NCBI RefSeq assembly: GCF_040361195.1
Contig: NZ_APNE01000001.1
Strand: one strand, 5' to 3'
From: Salinisphaera hydrothermalis
GTDB taxonomy: Bacteria > Pseudomonadota > Gammaproteobacteria > Nevskiales > Salinisphaeraceae
Length of the DNA stretch: 64,000 nucleotides
Every line of letters begins with the position of its first letter. Position 1 is the first letter of the stretch. The translations under genes and the position numbers were made by a program. Of this stretch, positions 44,029 through 52,241 are shown one piece after another. The notes under the pieces were generated by a model. That model had not been told where the DNA came from and did not search any database. It saw nothing but the letters and a program-made list of their open reading frames with translations.

Positions 44029-44693
44029 TCCTTGGCCTCGCTCGTCGGCGAGCGATAAATCTCAGAATCCATAATGTCGTCGAGGATCGCTGCCGGCAAG
44101 AGGTAACGCGGGCTGGCGCCCGATGCGATCAGCTGCCGGATGCGGCTGGCCGAGATCGCCAGCGGCGGTGGTGCGTAGTTGTAGATCACGCCCGCGAGGT
44201 TGTGGTGCAAATCGTCCACGTTCTCGCTCGAGCGTTGTTCGAGTTCGGCGGCGGCCTCCGGCGCGTATGTCGCGGACAGGCCCGGCCGTTCGATCAGCAC
44301 GATATGCGCATAGTCGAAAAGCTGGCGCCATTCGTGCCAGCTGGGCAGTTTGGCGAACACGTCGCGGCCCATGATCAGACACAGAGGGTTGTCGGGAAAG
44401 TCCGCGCGGAGCGACGCCAGGGTATCGACCGTGTAGGACGCCCCCTTGCGCATCAGTTCGCGATCGTCGAGCGCGAGCCGAGGTTCGTCGGCGATGGCCA
44501 CGCGAATCCACTTCGCGCGCTGGCCCGGCGTGGCGCCCGGCTGCTCGCGATGCGGCGGGCGCCCGTTCGGGATCAAGCGCACCTGGGCCAGCTTGAGATC
44601 CGTGGCCAGTTCCATGGCCAGACGCAGATGACCATGATGCACGGGATCGAAGGTGCCCCCGAGAATGCCGATCGGGGCTTTGCTGTCGTTCAT
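44025..44693 (-). CDS. nadD: Nicotinate-nucleotide adenylyltransferase
   Basis: I prefer ATG 44693 (MNDSKAPIGILGG), which has AGG 7 bases before it and lies just after the proA stop. An in-frame ATG at 44714 would overlap proA by 11 bases and has no ribosome site. The product (222 residues) has GGTFDPVHHGHLRLA (nucleotidyltransferase motif) and the ISASRIRQLIASG C-terminal motif. It makes deamido-NAD from nicotinate mononucleotide. Confidence 0.93.
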   Translation of the reverse strand: MNDSKAPIGILGGTFDPVHHGHLRLAMELATDLKLAQVRLIPNGRPPHREQPGATPGQRAKWIRVAIADEPRLALDDRELMRKGASYTVDTLASLRADFPDNPLCLIMGRDVFAKLPSWHEWRQLFDYAHIVLIERPGLSATYAPEAAAELEQRSSENVDDLHHNLAGVIYNYAPPPLAISASRIRQLIASGASPRYLLPAAILDDIMDSEIYRSPTSEAKE

Positions 44694-44703
44694 CAGAACC
44701 TGT

Positions 44704-45996
44704 TTAGCGGACATGGCCGTCGCCGAAGACCACGTATTTCTGGGACGTCAGGCCTTCCAGGCCAACCGGGCCGCGGGCATGCAGCTTGTCGGTGGAAATG
44801 CCGATCTCCGCACCCAGGCCGTATTCGAAGCCGTCGGCGAAGCGGGTCGAGGCGTTGACCATGACCGAGGCGGAATCCACCGCCCGAATGAAGGCCCGTG
44901 CCCGCGTGACGTTCTCGGTCACGATGGCATCGGTATGGTGCGAGCCCCAGCGCTCGATATGATCGATGGCTGCATGCATGTCGGGCACGATGCGCACGGC
45001 GAGCGTCGGCGCGAGATACTCGGCCGCCCAGTCCTCGTCGGTCGCCGGCTGGATCTCGGGGCCGAGCAATTTGCGCGTGGCTTCGCAGCCGCGCAGCGTC
45101 ACGCCGGCCTGGAGCAGGTCGTGGGCCAGGGGCTCGAGGATCGAACGCGCGACCGATTCGGCCACCAGCAGCGTTTCCATCGTGTTGCAGGTGCCGTAGC
45201 GCTGGGTCTTGGCGTTGACGGCGATGGCGATGGCTTTGTCGCGATCGGCCGATTCGTCGATATAGACGTGGCAGACGCCGTCCAGATGCTTGATCACCGG
45301 CATGCGCGCGTTGTCGGCCACGAATTCGATCAGGCCCTTGCCGCCGCGGGGCACGATGACGTCGATGTACTGCGGCATCGCGAGCATGGCGCCGACGGCT
45401 TCGCGATCGGTGGTTTCGACCACCTGCACGGCCTCGCGCGGCAGGCCGGCGTCGGTCAGGCCGCGCGCGACCGCGGCGGCGATGGCCTGGTTGGAATGTG
45501 CCGACTCGGAGCCTCCCCGGAGGATGGCCGCGTTACCGGATTTAAGACACAGAGCGGCGGCGTCCGCGGTCACGTTCGGGCGCGATTCGTAGATGATGCC
45601 GACCACGCCCAGCGGCACGCGCATGCGCCCGACCTGGATGCCTGACGGCCGGAAATTCAGATCGGTGATGCTGCCGATCGGATCGGCCAGCGCGGCCACC
45701 TGGCGCACGCCCTCGGCCATGCGCTCGATACGCGCGGCGTTAAGTTCCAGGCGCTCGATCGCCGCGGCGTCGAGCTTGCCGCGGGCCTCGCGGATATCGC
45801 GGGCGTTGGCGGCCAGGATGGCGTCCTGCTGCTCGGTCAGGGCTTCGGCGATCGCGAACAGGGCCGCGTTCTTCTCGCCCGGTTCGGCGGCGGCCATGCG
45901 CCGGGCCGCGCGCCGGGCGGCTTCGCCCATGACGTGCATTTGACGGGTAACGCGGGAGGAAGCCTCGCCGCCGGGTTCGCGTAGGTTCGCGCTCAT
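44704..45996 (-). CDS. proA: Gamma-glutamyl phosphate reductase
   Basis: This 430-residue NADPH-dependent reductase of the aldehyde-dehydrogenase fold has VGIIYESRPNVTADAAALCLKSGNAAILRGGSE, the catalytic Cys in YGTCNTMETLLV and the C-terminal EIGISTDKLHARGPVGLEGLTS. It performs the second step of proline synthesis and is an osmoprotectant supplier in halotolerant bacteria. It is inserted between holA and nadD, overlapping holA by ATGA. ProB is not in the window. Confidence 0.95.
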   Translation of the reverse strand: MSANLREPGGEASSRVTRQMHVMGEAARRAARRMAAAEPGEKNAALFAIAEALTEQQDAILAANARDIREARGKLDAAAIERLELNAARIERMAEGVRQVAALADPIGSITDLNFRPSGIQVGRMRVPLGVVGIIYESRPNVTADAAALCLKSGNAAILRGGSESAHSNQAIAAAVARGLTDAGLPREAVQVVETTDREAVGAMLAMPQYIDVIVPRGGKGLIEFVADNARMPVIKHLDGVCHVYIDESADRDKAIAIAVNAKTQRYGTCNTMETLLVAESVARSILEPLAHDLLQAGVTLRGCEATRKLLGPEIQPATDEDWAAEYLAPTLAVRIVPDMHAAIDHIERWGSHHTDAIVTENVTRARAFIRAVDSASVMVNASTRFADGFEYGLGAEIGISTDKLHARGPVGLEGLTSQKYVVFGDGHVR

Positions 45997-47048
45997 GGCG
46001 ATCGTGTCGTGGCAAATGAAGGGTGCGTCGTCTGCGCGGCCGGGGTTCGACCGGAGAGCGCAATCGTCAATGTTATCAGTTCGTCCCAGGCCCGGCCCGA
46101 TGCGGCTCCCTTGTTGATGGCATCCGCACGTGCCGCCTGGCGCAGAAGCGTCGCCAGATGGGCTGGATCGGCGGCCCGGGCGGCCTGGGAAATCTGGCGT
46201 TTGCGGGCGACGGGCATGAAAATCTTGTTCATGAAGGCGTCGAGCCGATTGGCGCGGGCGGCGAGTGCGGCCTGGTAGAGCGTGCGCAGATCGTTGACCA
46301 GCGCCCAGGTGATCGGGACCGCGTCCACCCCCTCGGCGCGCAGGCGATACAGGCTCTTGATCGCGCCGGCGGCATTGCCGTCGAGCGCCTTGGCCGGGAG
46401 ATCGAAGATATCGAATCGGGCGTGATCGCTGGCGGCGGCGGCAACCTCGTCGTGGTCGACCGTCGCGTCCGGATAGAGCAGCGCCAGTCGGTCGATTTCC
46501 TGGGCTGCGGCCAGGAGGTTACCTTCGTTCTGCGTGGCCAGCAGCTGCGCGGCCTCGCGGGTGATGGCGAGGTGTCGTTTTTCCGCGCGGCGTTCGATCC
46601 AGGCGACCATGCGCGAGGCCGGCAGCGGCCAGGCATAGCTGACGGCGCCGGCTTTGGCGATCGCCTTATACCAGGCGCTCTTGCGGGCCGAGGCCGCCAG
46701 TCCCGGCGCCACCACGAGCAACAGGGTGTCCGGCGCGTCTTTTTTGAGAAAATCGGCGATCGCGGCCGAACCGGGCTTGCCCGGCCCCTTGTCGGGCAGA
46801 TGCAGCTCGATGATGCGACGGGCCGCGAACAGCGACTGGTTGGCGCCGGCCGAGGCGAGCTGGCCCCAGTCGAAACCCGGTTCCGCATGCAGGATGTCAC
46901 GCTCGTCGAAGCCTTCGTCGCGCGCGCGTCGGCGCACGGCGTCGGCGGCTTCGACCACCTGCAACGGCTCCATGCCGGCTACGACGTAGGCGCGAGCCAG
47001 CGGGTGGCGGGCGAACTCGGCCTCGAAGTCCTCGGCGCGGATATCCAT
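45993..47048 (-). CDS. holA: DNA polymerase III subunit delta
   Basis: This 351-residue clamp-loader subunit has ARAYVVAGMEPLQVVEAADAVR at the N-terminus, a RecA/AAA-like domain without a functional Walker A, and the helical C-terminal collar domain (NDLRTLYQAALAARANRLDAF...). Its start overlaps the speD stop by one base (TGATG). In most gammaproteobacteria holA follows lptE; here speD takes that place. Confidence 0.9.
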   Translation of the reverse strand: MDIRAEDFEAEFARHPLARAYVVAGMEPLQVVEAADAVRRRARDEGFDERDILHAEPGFDWGQLASAGANQSLFAARRIIELHLPDKGPGKPGSAAIADFLKKDAPDTLLLVVAPGLAASARKSAWYKAIAKAGAVSYAWPLPASRMVAWIERRAEKRHLAITREAAQLLATQNEGNLLAAAQEIDRLALLYPDATVDHDEVAAAASDHARFDIFDLPAKALDGNAAGAIKSLYRLRAEGVDAVPITWALVNDLRTLYQAALAARANRLDAFMNKIFMPVARKRQISQAARAADPAHLATLLRQAARADAINKGAASGRAWDELITLTIALSGRTPAAQTTHPSFATTRSP

Positions 47049-47809
47049 CAGCCGAAATTACGCCCGTAGAAGATATCCGTGATCTCACCGGCGATGCGCT
47101 GACTGAGTTCCTCGGCTTCCGGGGCAGGGAGGTCGGCCGCGTTTTCGGCGAACAGATAATCGTCGAGATCGAACTCCGTCAGCCGCATCTTGGTATGAAA
47201 GATGCGCTCGGAGAGCATGTTGACGTCGACCATCTGATAGCGCTCGCGAATATCGGGCGCGATGTAGTCCTGGATCGAATGGATCGTGTGGTCGATGAAA
47301 TGCTTGGCGCCGTCCACGTCGCGCGTGAAACCGCGCACGCGATAGTCGAGCGTGACCACGTCCGATTCGAAGCTGTGGATGAGATGGTTCAGCGCCTTGA
47401 GCGGCGAGATCAGGCCACAGGTCGAGACATCGATATCGGCGCGGAAGGTCGAAATGCCGTCGTCCGGATGGAACTCCGGATAGGTATGCACCGTAATGTG
47501 GCTCTTGTCGAGATGGCCGACTACGGCCTCGGACATCGGCCCTTCGTAGGCATACTCCTCGGCGATCAGAATGGTCACGCTCGCGCCCTCGGGCTCGTAG
47601 TCCTGACGCGCCACGTTGAGGATCTGTGCGCCGATGATGTTCGAGACCTCGGTCAGGATCTGGGTCAGCCGGTCGGCGTTGAACACCTCGTCGATATACG
47701 CGATATAGGCCTGCTTCTGCTCGCGTGTGCGGGCATAGCAGATATCGTAGATATTGAACGAGAGCGACTTCGTGAGGTTGTTGAAACCGTGCAGTCGAAG
47801 TTTATCCAT
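47048..47809 (-). CDS. speD: S-adenosylmethionine decarboxylase proenzyme
   Basis: This 253-residue protein of the E. coli-type SpeD class has the self-cleavage site LDKSHITVHTYPE. Ser103 should become the pyruvoyl group of the alpha chain, with cleavage between Lys102 and Ser103. The opening MDKLRLHGFNNLTKSLSFNIYDICYA is typical of the class. It supplies decarboxylated AdoMet for spermidine synthesis. No speE is adjacent. It begins a run of tightly packed genes speD-holA-proA-nadD-rsfS-rlmH. Confidence 0.95.
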   Translation of the reverse strand: MDKLRLHGFNNLTKSLSFNIYDICYARTREQKQAYIAYIDEVFNADRLTQILTEVSNIIGAQILNVARQDYEPEGASVTILIAEEYAYEGPMSEAVVGHLDKSHITVHTYPEFHPDDGISTFRADIDVSTCGLISPLKALNHLIHSFESDVVTLDYRVRGFTRDVDGAKHFIDHTIHSIQDYIAPDIRERYQMVDVNMLSERIFHTKMRLTEFDLDDYLFAENAADLPAPEAEELSQRIAGEITDIFYGRNFG

Positions 47810-47886
47810 GGCGTTCGGAAAGGCCGGTTGCGAAGGCGAAGTATCCGGCAGCGGCGCCCGGCGTCAAGGCCGTCCGCTCGACCGGG

Positions 47887-48306
47887 TCAGGCGGTTTCTT
47901 CAATCGTGTAACCGTGCGTCATATTTACGGCCTTGGCCAGCATGATCGAGGCCGAGCAGTATTTCTTGGCCGACAGCTCGACCGCGCGGGCGACATGCTT
48001 TTCGCTGAGGTTGCGCCCGGTGATGATGAACTGAACATGGATGTCGGTGAACACCTTGGGTTCGGTCTCGGCCCGGGTGCCGTCTACCTCGATGCGGCAA
48101 TCGGTTACGTCCTGGCGCGATTTCTTGAGGATATGCATCACGTCCATGGCGCTGCAGCCGCCCACCGACAGCAGCATCATTTCCATCGGCCGGAAGCCGG
48201 CATTCTTGCCGCCCAGGTCCGGCGGGCCATCGATGGTGACATGGTGATTGCTGTCGGCCTGGCCGTCGAATTCCAGCCCGTCCTTCCAGTTCAGGGTCGC
48301 TTTCAT
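47887..48306 (-). CDS. OsmC-family protein (YhfA-like)
   Basis: This 139-residue protein has the two reactive cysteines of the OsmC/Ohr fold, Cys51 (SVGGCSAMDVMHIL) and Cys117 (KKYCSASIMLAKA). The sequence resembles E. coli YhfA rather than Ohr or OsmC proper. Family members reduce organic hydroperoxides, though YhfA itself is not characterised. It may be transcribed into speD, 77 bases downstream. Confidence 0.88.
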   Translation of the reverse strand: MKATLNWKDGLEFDGQADSNHHVTIDGPPDLGGKNAGFRPMEMMLLSVGGCSAMDVMHILKKSRQDVTDCRIEVDGTRAETEPKVFTDIHVQFIITGRNLSEKHVARAVELSAKKYCSASIMLAKAVNMTHGYTIEETA

Positions 48307-48378
48307 CGCATCGCGCTCGTGATTAGGTCTTCGTCATGATGTAAGGCATCCCCACCAAAATAAAAGAGCAGGCATGGC

Positions 48379-48714
48379 TAGGGTCTGTTGAGGTCTCGTT
48401 CGAGCGCCGCGTTGGCGTCCGCAAATCGTGACCGGCAAGGCGCGAGTCGCCGGCTCTGGGCGTGCCACCACCCAGACTCGCAACGCCGCAGGGCGCCCCT
48501 GGTTAATTTTTTATGGGCGGCCCAACCCGAAGGGACAAGCGCCCTTAAATTAACGACACGACGGCAATCCAGTTAACGACACGACGGCAATCCAGCGTTA
48601 TAGCTCTCTCGCGTAGAACGACTACGCCACGTTCGCTACGCCTCGTCTTGCCGCCCCTGGTTAATTTTCAGGGAGCGCTTGGCGCGGACTCGCACGAAAC
48701 CTCAACAGACCCTA
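48379..48714. repeat. Inverted-terminus element, copy 3 (336 bp)
   Basis: The left end TAGGGTCTGTTGAGG (from 48379) and right end CCTCAACAGACCCTA (to 48714) are inverted copies over 20 bases with one mismatch. The body aligns with 32195-32491 nearly throughout. It differs by a 23-base direct duplication (48550-48572 / 48573-48595, TTAACGACACGACGGCAATC...) and a second CCCCTGGTTAATTTT block near the right end. It lies between the OsmC-like gene and the lipoprotein gene. No transposase is present. Confidence 0.85.
48550..48595. repeat. 23-bp tandem duplication inside copy 3
   Basis: Two perfect head-to-tail copies of a 23-base unit beginning TTAACGACACGACGG. The copy at 32195-32491 has only one unit. 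It is probably a slippage or replication duplication after insertion. Confidence 0.85.
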
Positions 48715-48764
48715 TTACGGCGGTTGCCCGGTGCTGACAGGGCATCGGGTTTCTTGCTGGCAAT

Positions 48765-48792
48765 AAAAAAAGCGCGGCCGAATGGCCGCGCT
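48765..48792 (-). terminator. Rho-independent terminator of the lipoprotein gene
   Basis: On the minus strand a perfect 9-bp stem (AGCGCGGCC, 48771-48779, with 48784-48792) around a GAAT loop is followed by a run of T (A-tract 48765-48771 on the plus strand). It lies about 55 bases after the stop codon at 48846. Confidence 0.9.
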
Positions 48793-48845
48793 GCTGGCGT
48801 GAATGAACCGCCCGGCTGCGGCACCGGGCGGCGGTCAGGCTGCTC

Positions 48846-51092
48846 TTAGAGTCCCAGCGTCGACGTCAGTCCGCCCAGAAGACCGCCGAGGAGGCTGTTC
48901 AGCGTGGTCTGCAGACCTTGCAGCGAAGAGACGAGCGCGTTGGTTGCGTCGCTGTTGCTGCTACTGGACAGACCGCTCAGCGACAGGTTGCTGAGGGTGG
49001 TTTGCAGTGAGTCGAGTGCGTTGTTCACCTGCGTGGAGTTATCCAGGTTGGTCACGTCGATCTGGCTCAGCGAATTGTCGAGCTTCGTGAGCACGTCGGT
49101 GACGTCCGTCGGCAGGCCGCTGGTGCCCGAGCCGAGGTTCAGCGCATCCAGGGCACTACGCAGATTGGTCACCGAGCTTTGCAGGACATTTGGATCGACC
49201 TGGCCCGAGGTGCTCTGGAGCGTGCTCTGCAACTGATCCAGGGCATTGGTCAGCAGCATGGTCGGGTCGGCAGTGCCGCCGAGGACCGATTGCAGCTGCG
49301 TATTCAACTGGGTCAGGGCATCGGTGAGCCCGGTACTGCCAAGTCCGGACAGATTGCCGCCCGAGAGTGACGATGTGAGCGACTGCAGCACCGATTGCAG
49401 CTGATCGCCGCCGGTACTGAGATCCAGCCCGTCGATGGTGCCTTTCAGGTTGGTCAGCACGCTGGTCAGCTGGTCCGATATACCGCTGTTGCCGCCGGTT
49501 GGATCAAGCTGGCCGAGGGTCGAATCCAGCTGCGAAAGCGCATTTTGCAGCTGGTCGGTCACCTGGCCGGAGCCGCCGGCACTGTTGACCGCATCGCTCA
49601 CCTGGGTCAGCGCGGACTGAATCGCCGACGACAAGTCGCTGGAACTGCCCGACGTCACCAGACCGTTGACGGCGCCCTGCAGACTGTTCAGCGCCTGATC
49701 CAACGGCTGATTGTCGCCACTGCTCGGTGCGAAGCCGGTCAACGCGGTGGACAGATCGGTGGCGAGGCTGTCGATCGACGTACTGCCACCGGCTGTCGTG
49801 ACGGTCGACAGCTGGCTTTGCAGGTTGGTGAGTGCCGTATTGACCTGGCTGGACAGGCCACTCGTGCCACTATCGCCCAGTAGCGTGCCGATCTGGTCGG
49901 TAAGCTGGGTGAGCGTGGTATTGAGTGCGTCGGAGACCTGATTATCCGTGCCCAGGTTGGTCAGTTGCTGCGTGGTCTGATCAAGCAACGATGTCACCTG
50001 GCTGGTCAGTGTAGGCGTCGTGCTGCCGCCCGTGGAACCGCCGGTGCTGCCGCCCGTGCTGCCACTGCTCGATGTCGTGTTTTGCACGCAGGCCGAGTAC
50101 ACGTCGACCGAGGACAACACGTTGGCGCCACCATTGAGCCGCAGGCGGACCGAGTCGAACGTCTGATCGGTCTGTATCAAGACGAGCTTGCGGCTGTTGT
50201 CGCCGATCAGGCCCAGCAGGTCGAGATTGATCGCACTCGACGAGTTGGAGTCGGCCACTTGCTGTCCCTTGTCGAACAGCGTGATGTCCAGATTGCGAAT
50301 GACATCCAGCGTCAGCACGTTGTCCGGACGCGAGATCACGAAACCGACCCGGCGCGTGCCGCTGAATTGCTGACTGTTATCGGTGACCTGGATCTGCGCG
50401 GCGCCACCGGCCACGCCGAGCGTCGTGTTCATGCGAGCCGCGTTGTCGAGGTTCGCGTCGATCACGTTGTTCGGATTCTGTACCCCGCACAAGACACACG
50501 TGCCGCTGGTGCCGGAATCGACCGTGACGTCGGTCGACGAGCTGTCGGCGTTGATGATGGGTGTGTAAGGCGCATTATCCCCGGTATTGCAGGCTGTGGC
50601 TGAAACCTGAGAACTGTTGTCGCAGACATCGCCGATGCCGTTGTTGTTCGAATCGGTCTGATCGGGGTTCGGCGTCGTCGGACAGTTGTCCTGGCTGTCG
50701 GGAACGCCGTCGCCATCGGCGTCATTGCTGTCGCCGCTGCCGCCGTTGGGCGTGCCGTCGCATTTATCGCCGATACCGTCGCCGTCCGTGTCTACCTGGT
50801 CCGGGTTCTTGGTCAACGGGCAATTGTCGCTGGCGTTGGCCACGCCGTCACCGTCCTTGTCACTGTCACAGGCATCGCCGATGCCATCGCCATCGGTGTC
50901 TTTCTGGTCAGGATTGGCCGTGGCCGGGCAGTTATCGGACTTGTCCGGTACGCCGTCGCCATCGCTATCGGTCTGCGAACTATTGCTGCCGTCGTTTTTG
51001 CCAAGGTCGACGTTCTTGTTGTCGCTACAGCCTACGATAAGCATCGTGCTGCTCAGCAACATTGCACACAACAGAAGTAACGTGCTTCTCAT
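48846..51092 (-). CDS. Surface lipoprotein with thrombospondin type-3 repeats and about 15 helical repeats
   Basis: This 748-residue protein has a signal ending in lipobox LIVGC (Cys22) and then a low-complexity spacer. Thrombospondin type-3-like calcium repeats follow (about 41-159; DSDGDGVPD, DTDGDGIGD, DADGDGVPD units with NCP cysteines). Next come a beta-rich domain (about 166-336, with Cys168, 199, 202 and 335), a Ser/Gly/Thr linker with GGST repeats (338-360), and a 390-residue tail of about 15 units of 23-28 residues. Each unit of the tail is an amphipathic stretch (LxxALxxLQxxLxxL pattern) followed by a Gly/Ser turn. It is likely anchored in the outer membrane and facing outwards as an adhesin or stalk. 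No close family is recognised for the tail. It is monocistronic, with its own terminator. Confidence 0.8.
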   Translation of the reverse strand: MRSTLLLLCAMLLSSTMLIVGCSDNKNVDLGKNDGSNSSQTDSDGDGVPDKSDNCPATANPDQKDTDGDGIGDACDSDKDGDGVANASDNCPLTKNPDQVDTDGDGIGDKCDGTPNGGSGDSNDADGDGVPDSQDNCPTTPNPDQTDSNNNGIGDVCDNSSQVSATACNTGDNAPYTPIINADSSSTDVTVDSGTSGTCVLCGVQNPNNVIDANLDNAARMNTTLGVAGGAAQIQVTDNSQQFSGTRRVGFVISRPDNVLTLDVIRNLDITLFDKGQQVADSNSSSAINLDLLGLIGDNSRKLVLIQTDQTFDSVRLRLNGGANVLSSVDVYSACVQNTTSSSGSTGGSTGGSTGGSTTPTLTSQVTSLLDQTTQQLTNLGTDNQVSDALNTTLTQLTDQIGTLLGDSGTSGLSSQVNTALTNLQSQLSTVTTAGGSTSIDSLATDLSTALTGFAPSSGDNQPLDQALNSLQGAVNGLVTSGSSSDLSSAIQSALTQVSDAVNSAGGSGQVTDQLQNALSQLDSTLGQLDPTGGNSGISDQLTSVLTNLKGTIDGLDLSTGGDQLQSVLQSLTSSLSGGNLSGLGSTGLTDALTQLNTQLQSVLGGTADPTMLLTNALDQLQSTLQSTSGQVDPNVLQSSVTNLRSALDALNLGSGTSGLPTDVTDVLTKLDNSLSQIDVTNLDNSTQVNNALDSLQTTLSNLSLSGLSSSSNSDATNALVSSLQGLQTTLNSLLGGLLGGLTSTLGL

Positions 51093-51179
51093 TGCGATTT
51101 CTCCCTGATTTTAATAAAAGCGGTCACCCCGAACTCACCGGCGCGTACGCGCAGGCTTCAGAACAGCACGCTTTTCAAT

Positions 51180-51290
51180 GCTTGGGTAGAAGAAATCGAG
51201 CGGAAAGTATTCTTATCGGATAGCTATAAAAAATAAGAAAACTAAAATTTTCTTTATGTATGCTTGCTTGTTTGAGGAACGCTTTATAGC
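51180..51290. promoter_or_regulatory. AT-rich upstream region of the lipoprotein gene
   Basis: This region is far more AT-rich than the rest of the window (for example ATAAAAAATAAGAAAAC and AAAATTTTCTTTATG near 51225-51260). It sits 90-200 bases before the lipoprotein start and between that gene and trpC. Such tracts often bind H-NS-like proteins or act as UP elements. No confident -35/-10 pair was chosen. Confidence 0.4.
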
Positions 51291-51374
51291 GGGCACGGTA
51301 ATATCGGCTACCTATGAGCCAAAAGTAGAATGATTAGCAAGCGGCTCGGACGCTGCCCGCGCAGAAGCGAGCGA

Positions 51375-52172
51375 TCAGGCGATCAGGCGGGAGAGTGCTT
51401 CGCCGGGGTCGGGTTGCCGCATGAAGGATTCGCCCACGAGGAAAGCCCCGAACCCGGCCTCGGCCAGGTGAACACGGTCATCGCGAGTGAAGATGCCGCT
51501 TTCACTGACCAGCAGGCGATTGCCGGTGATCTGCTTGCGCAGCTGCAGGCTGACGTCGAGCGTGGTATCGAAGGTATGCAGATCGCGGTTGTTGATGCCG
51601 AGGATCGTGCCCTCGGGCAGGGTCAGCGCCCGCGATAGTTCTTCGGCGTTATGCACTTCGGCCAGCACGTCCATGCCGAGCTCGAAGGCGCGCCCGGCGA
51701 GCTCGTGCATGAGGTCGGTGGACAGGGCGGCTGCAATGAGCAGGATGCAGTCGGCACCCAGCGCTCGCGATTGATCGATCTGAATAGGGTCGATCATGAA
51801 ATCCTTGCGCAACACCGGCAGGCCGCAGGCACCGCGAGCCCGGCCCAGAAAAGCGTCGTCGCCCTGAAAATAGTCGCGATCGGTGAGCACCGACAGACAG
51901 GCTGCGCCGCCGGCGGCATAGCGCTCGGCCAGCCAGGCTACATCGAAATCTTCGCGGATCAGACCCTTGCTCGGCGAGGCTTTCTTGATCTCGGCGATCA
52001 CCGACTGCGGGCGTTTGGCTTCCAGAGCCGTGGCAAACCCACGCGGCGCGTCGGCGGTGGCGACCGCGTCGGCCAGCGCCTGGTCATCCGTGCTCGCGCG
52101 AAAGGCAGCGATTTCTTCACGCTTGCGCGCCAGAATGCGATCGAGAATGGTATGCGTGGTCTGAATGCTCAT
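51375..52172 (-). CDS. trpC: Indole-3-glycerol-phosphate synthase
   Basis: This 265-residue (beta/alpha)8 enzyme has AEIKKASPSKGLIREDF, CLSVLTDRDYFQG, LPVLRKDFMIDPIQI, LGINNRDLHTF and VSESGIFTRDDV-type motifs, all with catalytic Lys and Glu residues in place. It is monofunctional, not fused to TrpF. It closes the trpE-trpG-trpD-trpC operon, 69 bases after trpD. Confidence 0.96.
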   Translation of the reverse strand: MSIQTTHTILDRILARKREEIAAFRASTDDQALADAVATADAPRGFATALEAKRPQSVIAEIKKASPSKGLIREDFDVAWLAERYAAGGAACLSVLTDRDYFQGDDAFLGRARGACGLPVLRKDFMIDPIQIDQSRALGADCILLIAAALSTDLMHELAGRAFELGMDVLAEVHNAEELSRALTLPEGTILGINNRDLHTFDTTLDVSLQLRKQITGNRLLVSESGIFTRDDRVHLAEAGFGAFLVGESFMRQPDPGEALSRLIA

Positions 52173-52241
52173 GGTCGCAATCGGGGTGGAAAACGAATCG
52201 GTCGCGCATTACGGGCTGAGGCCGGTGCAAGCGTAACGCGA

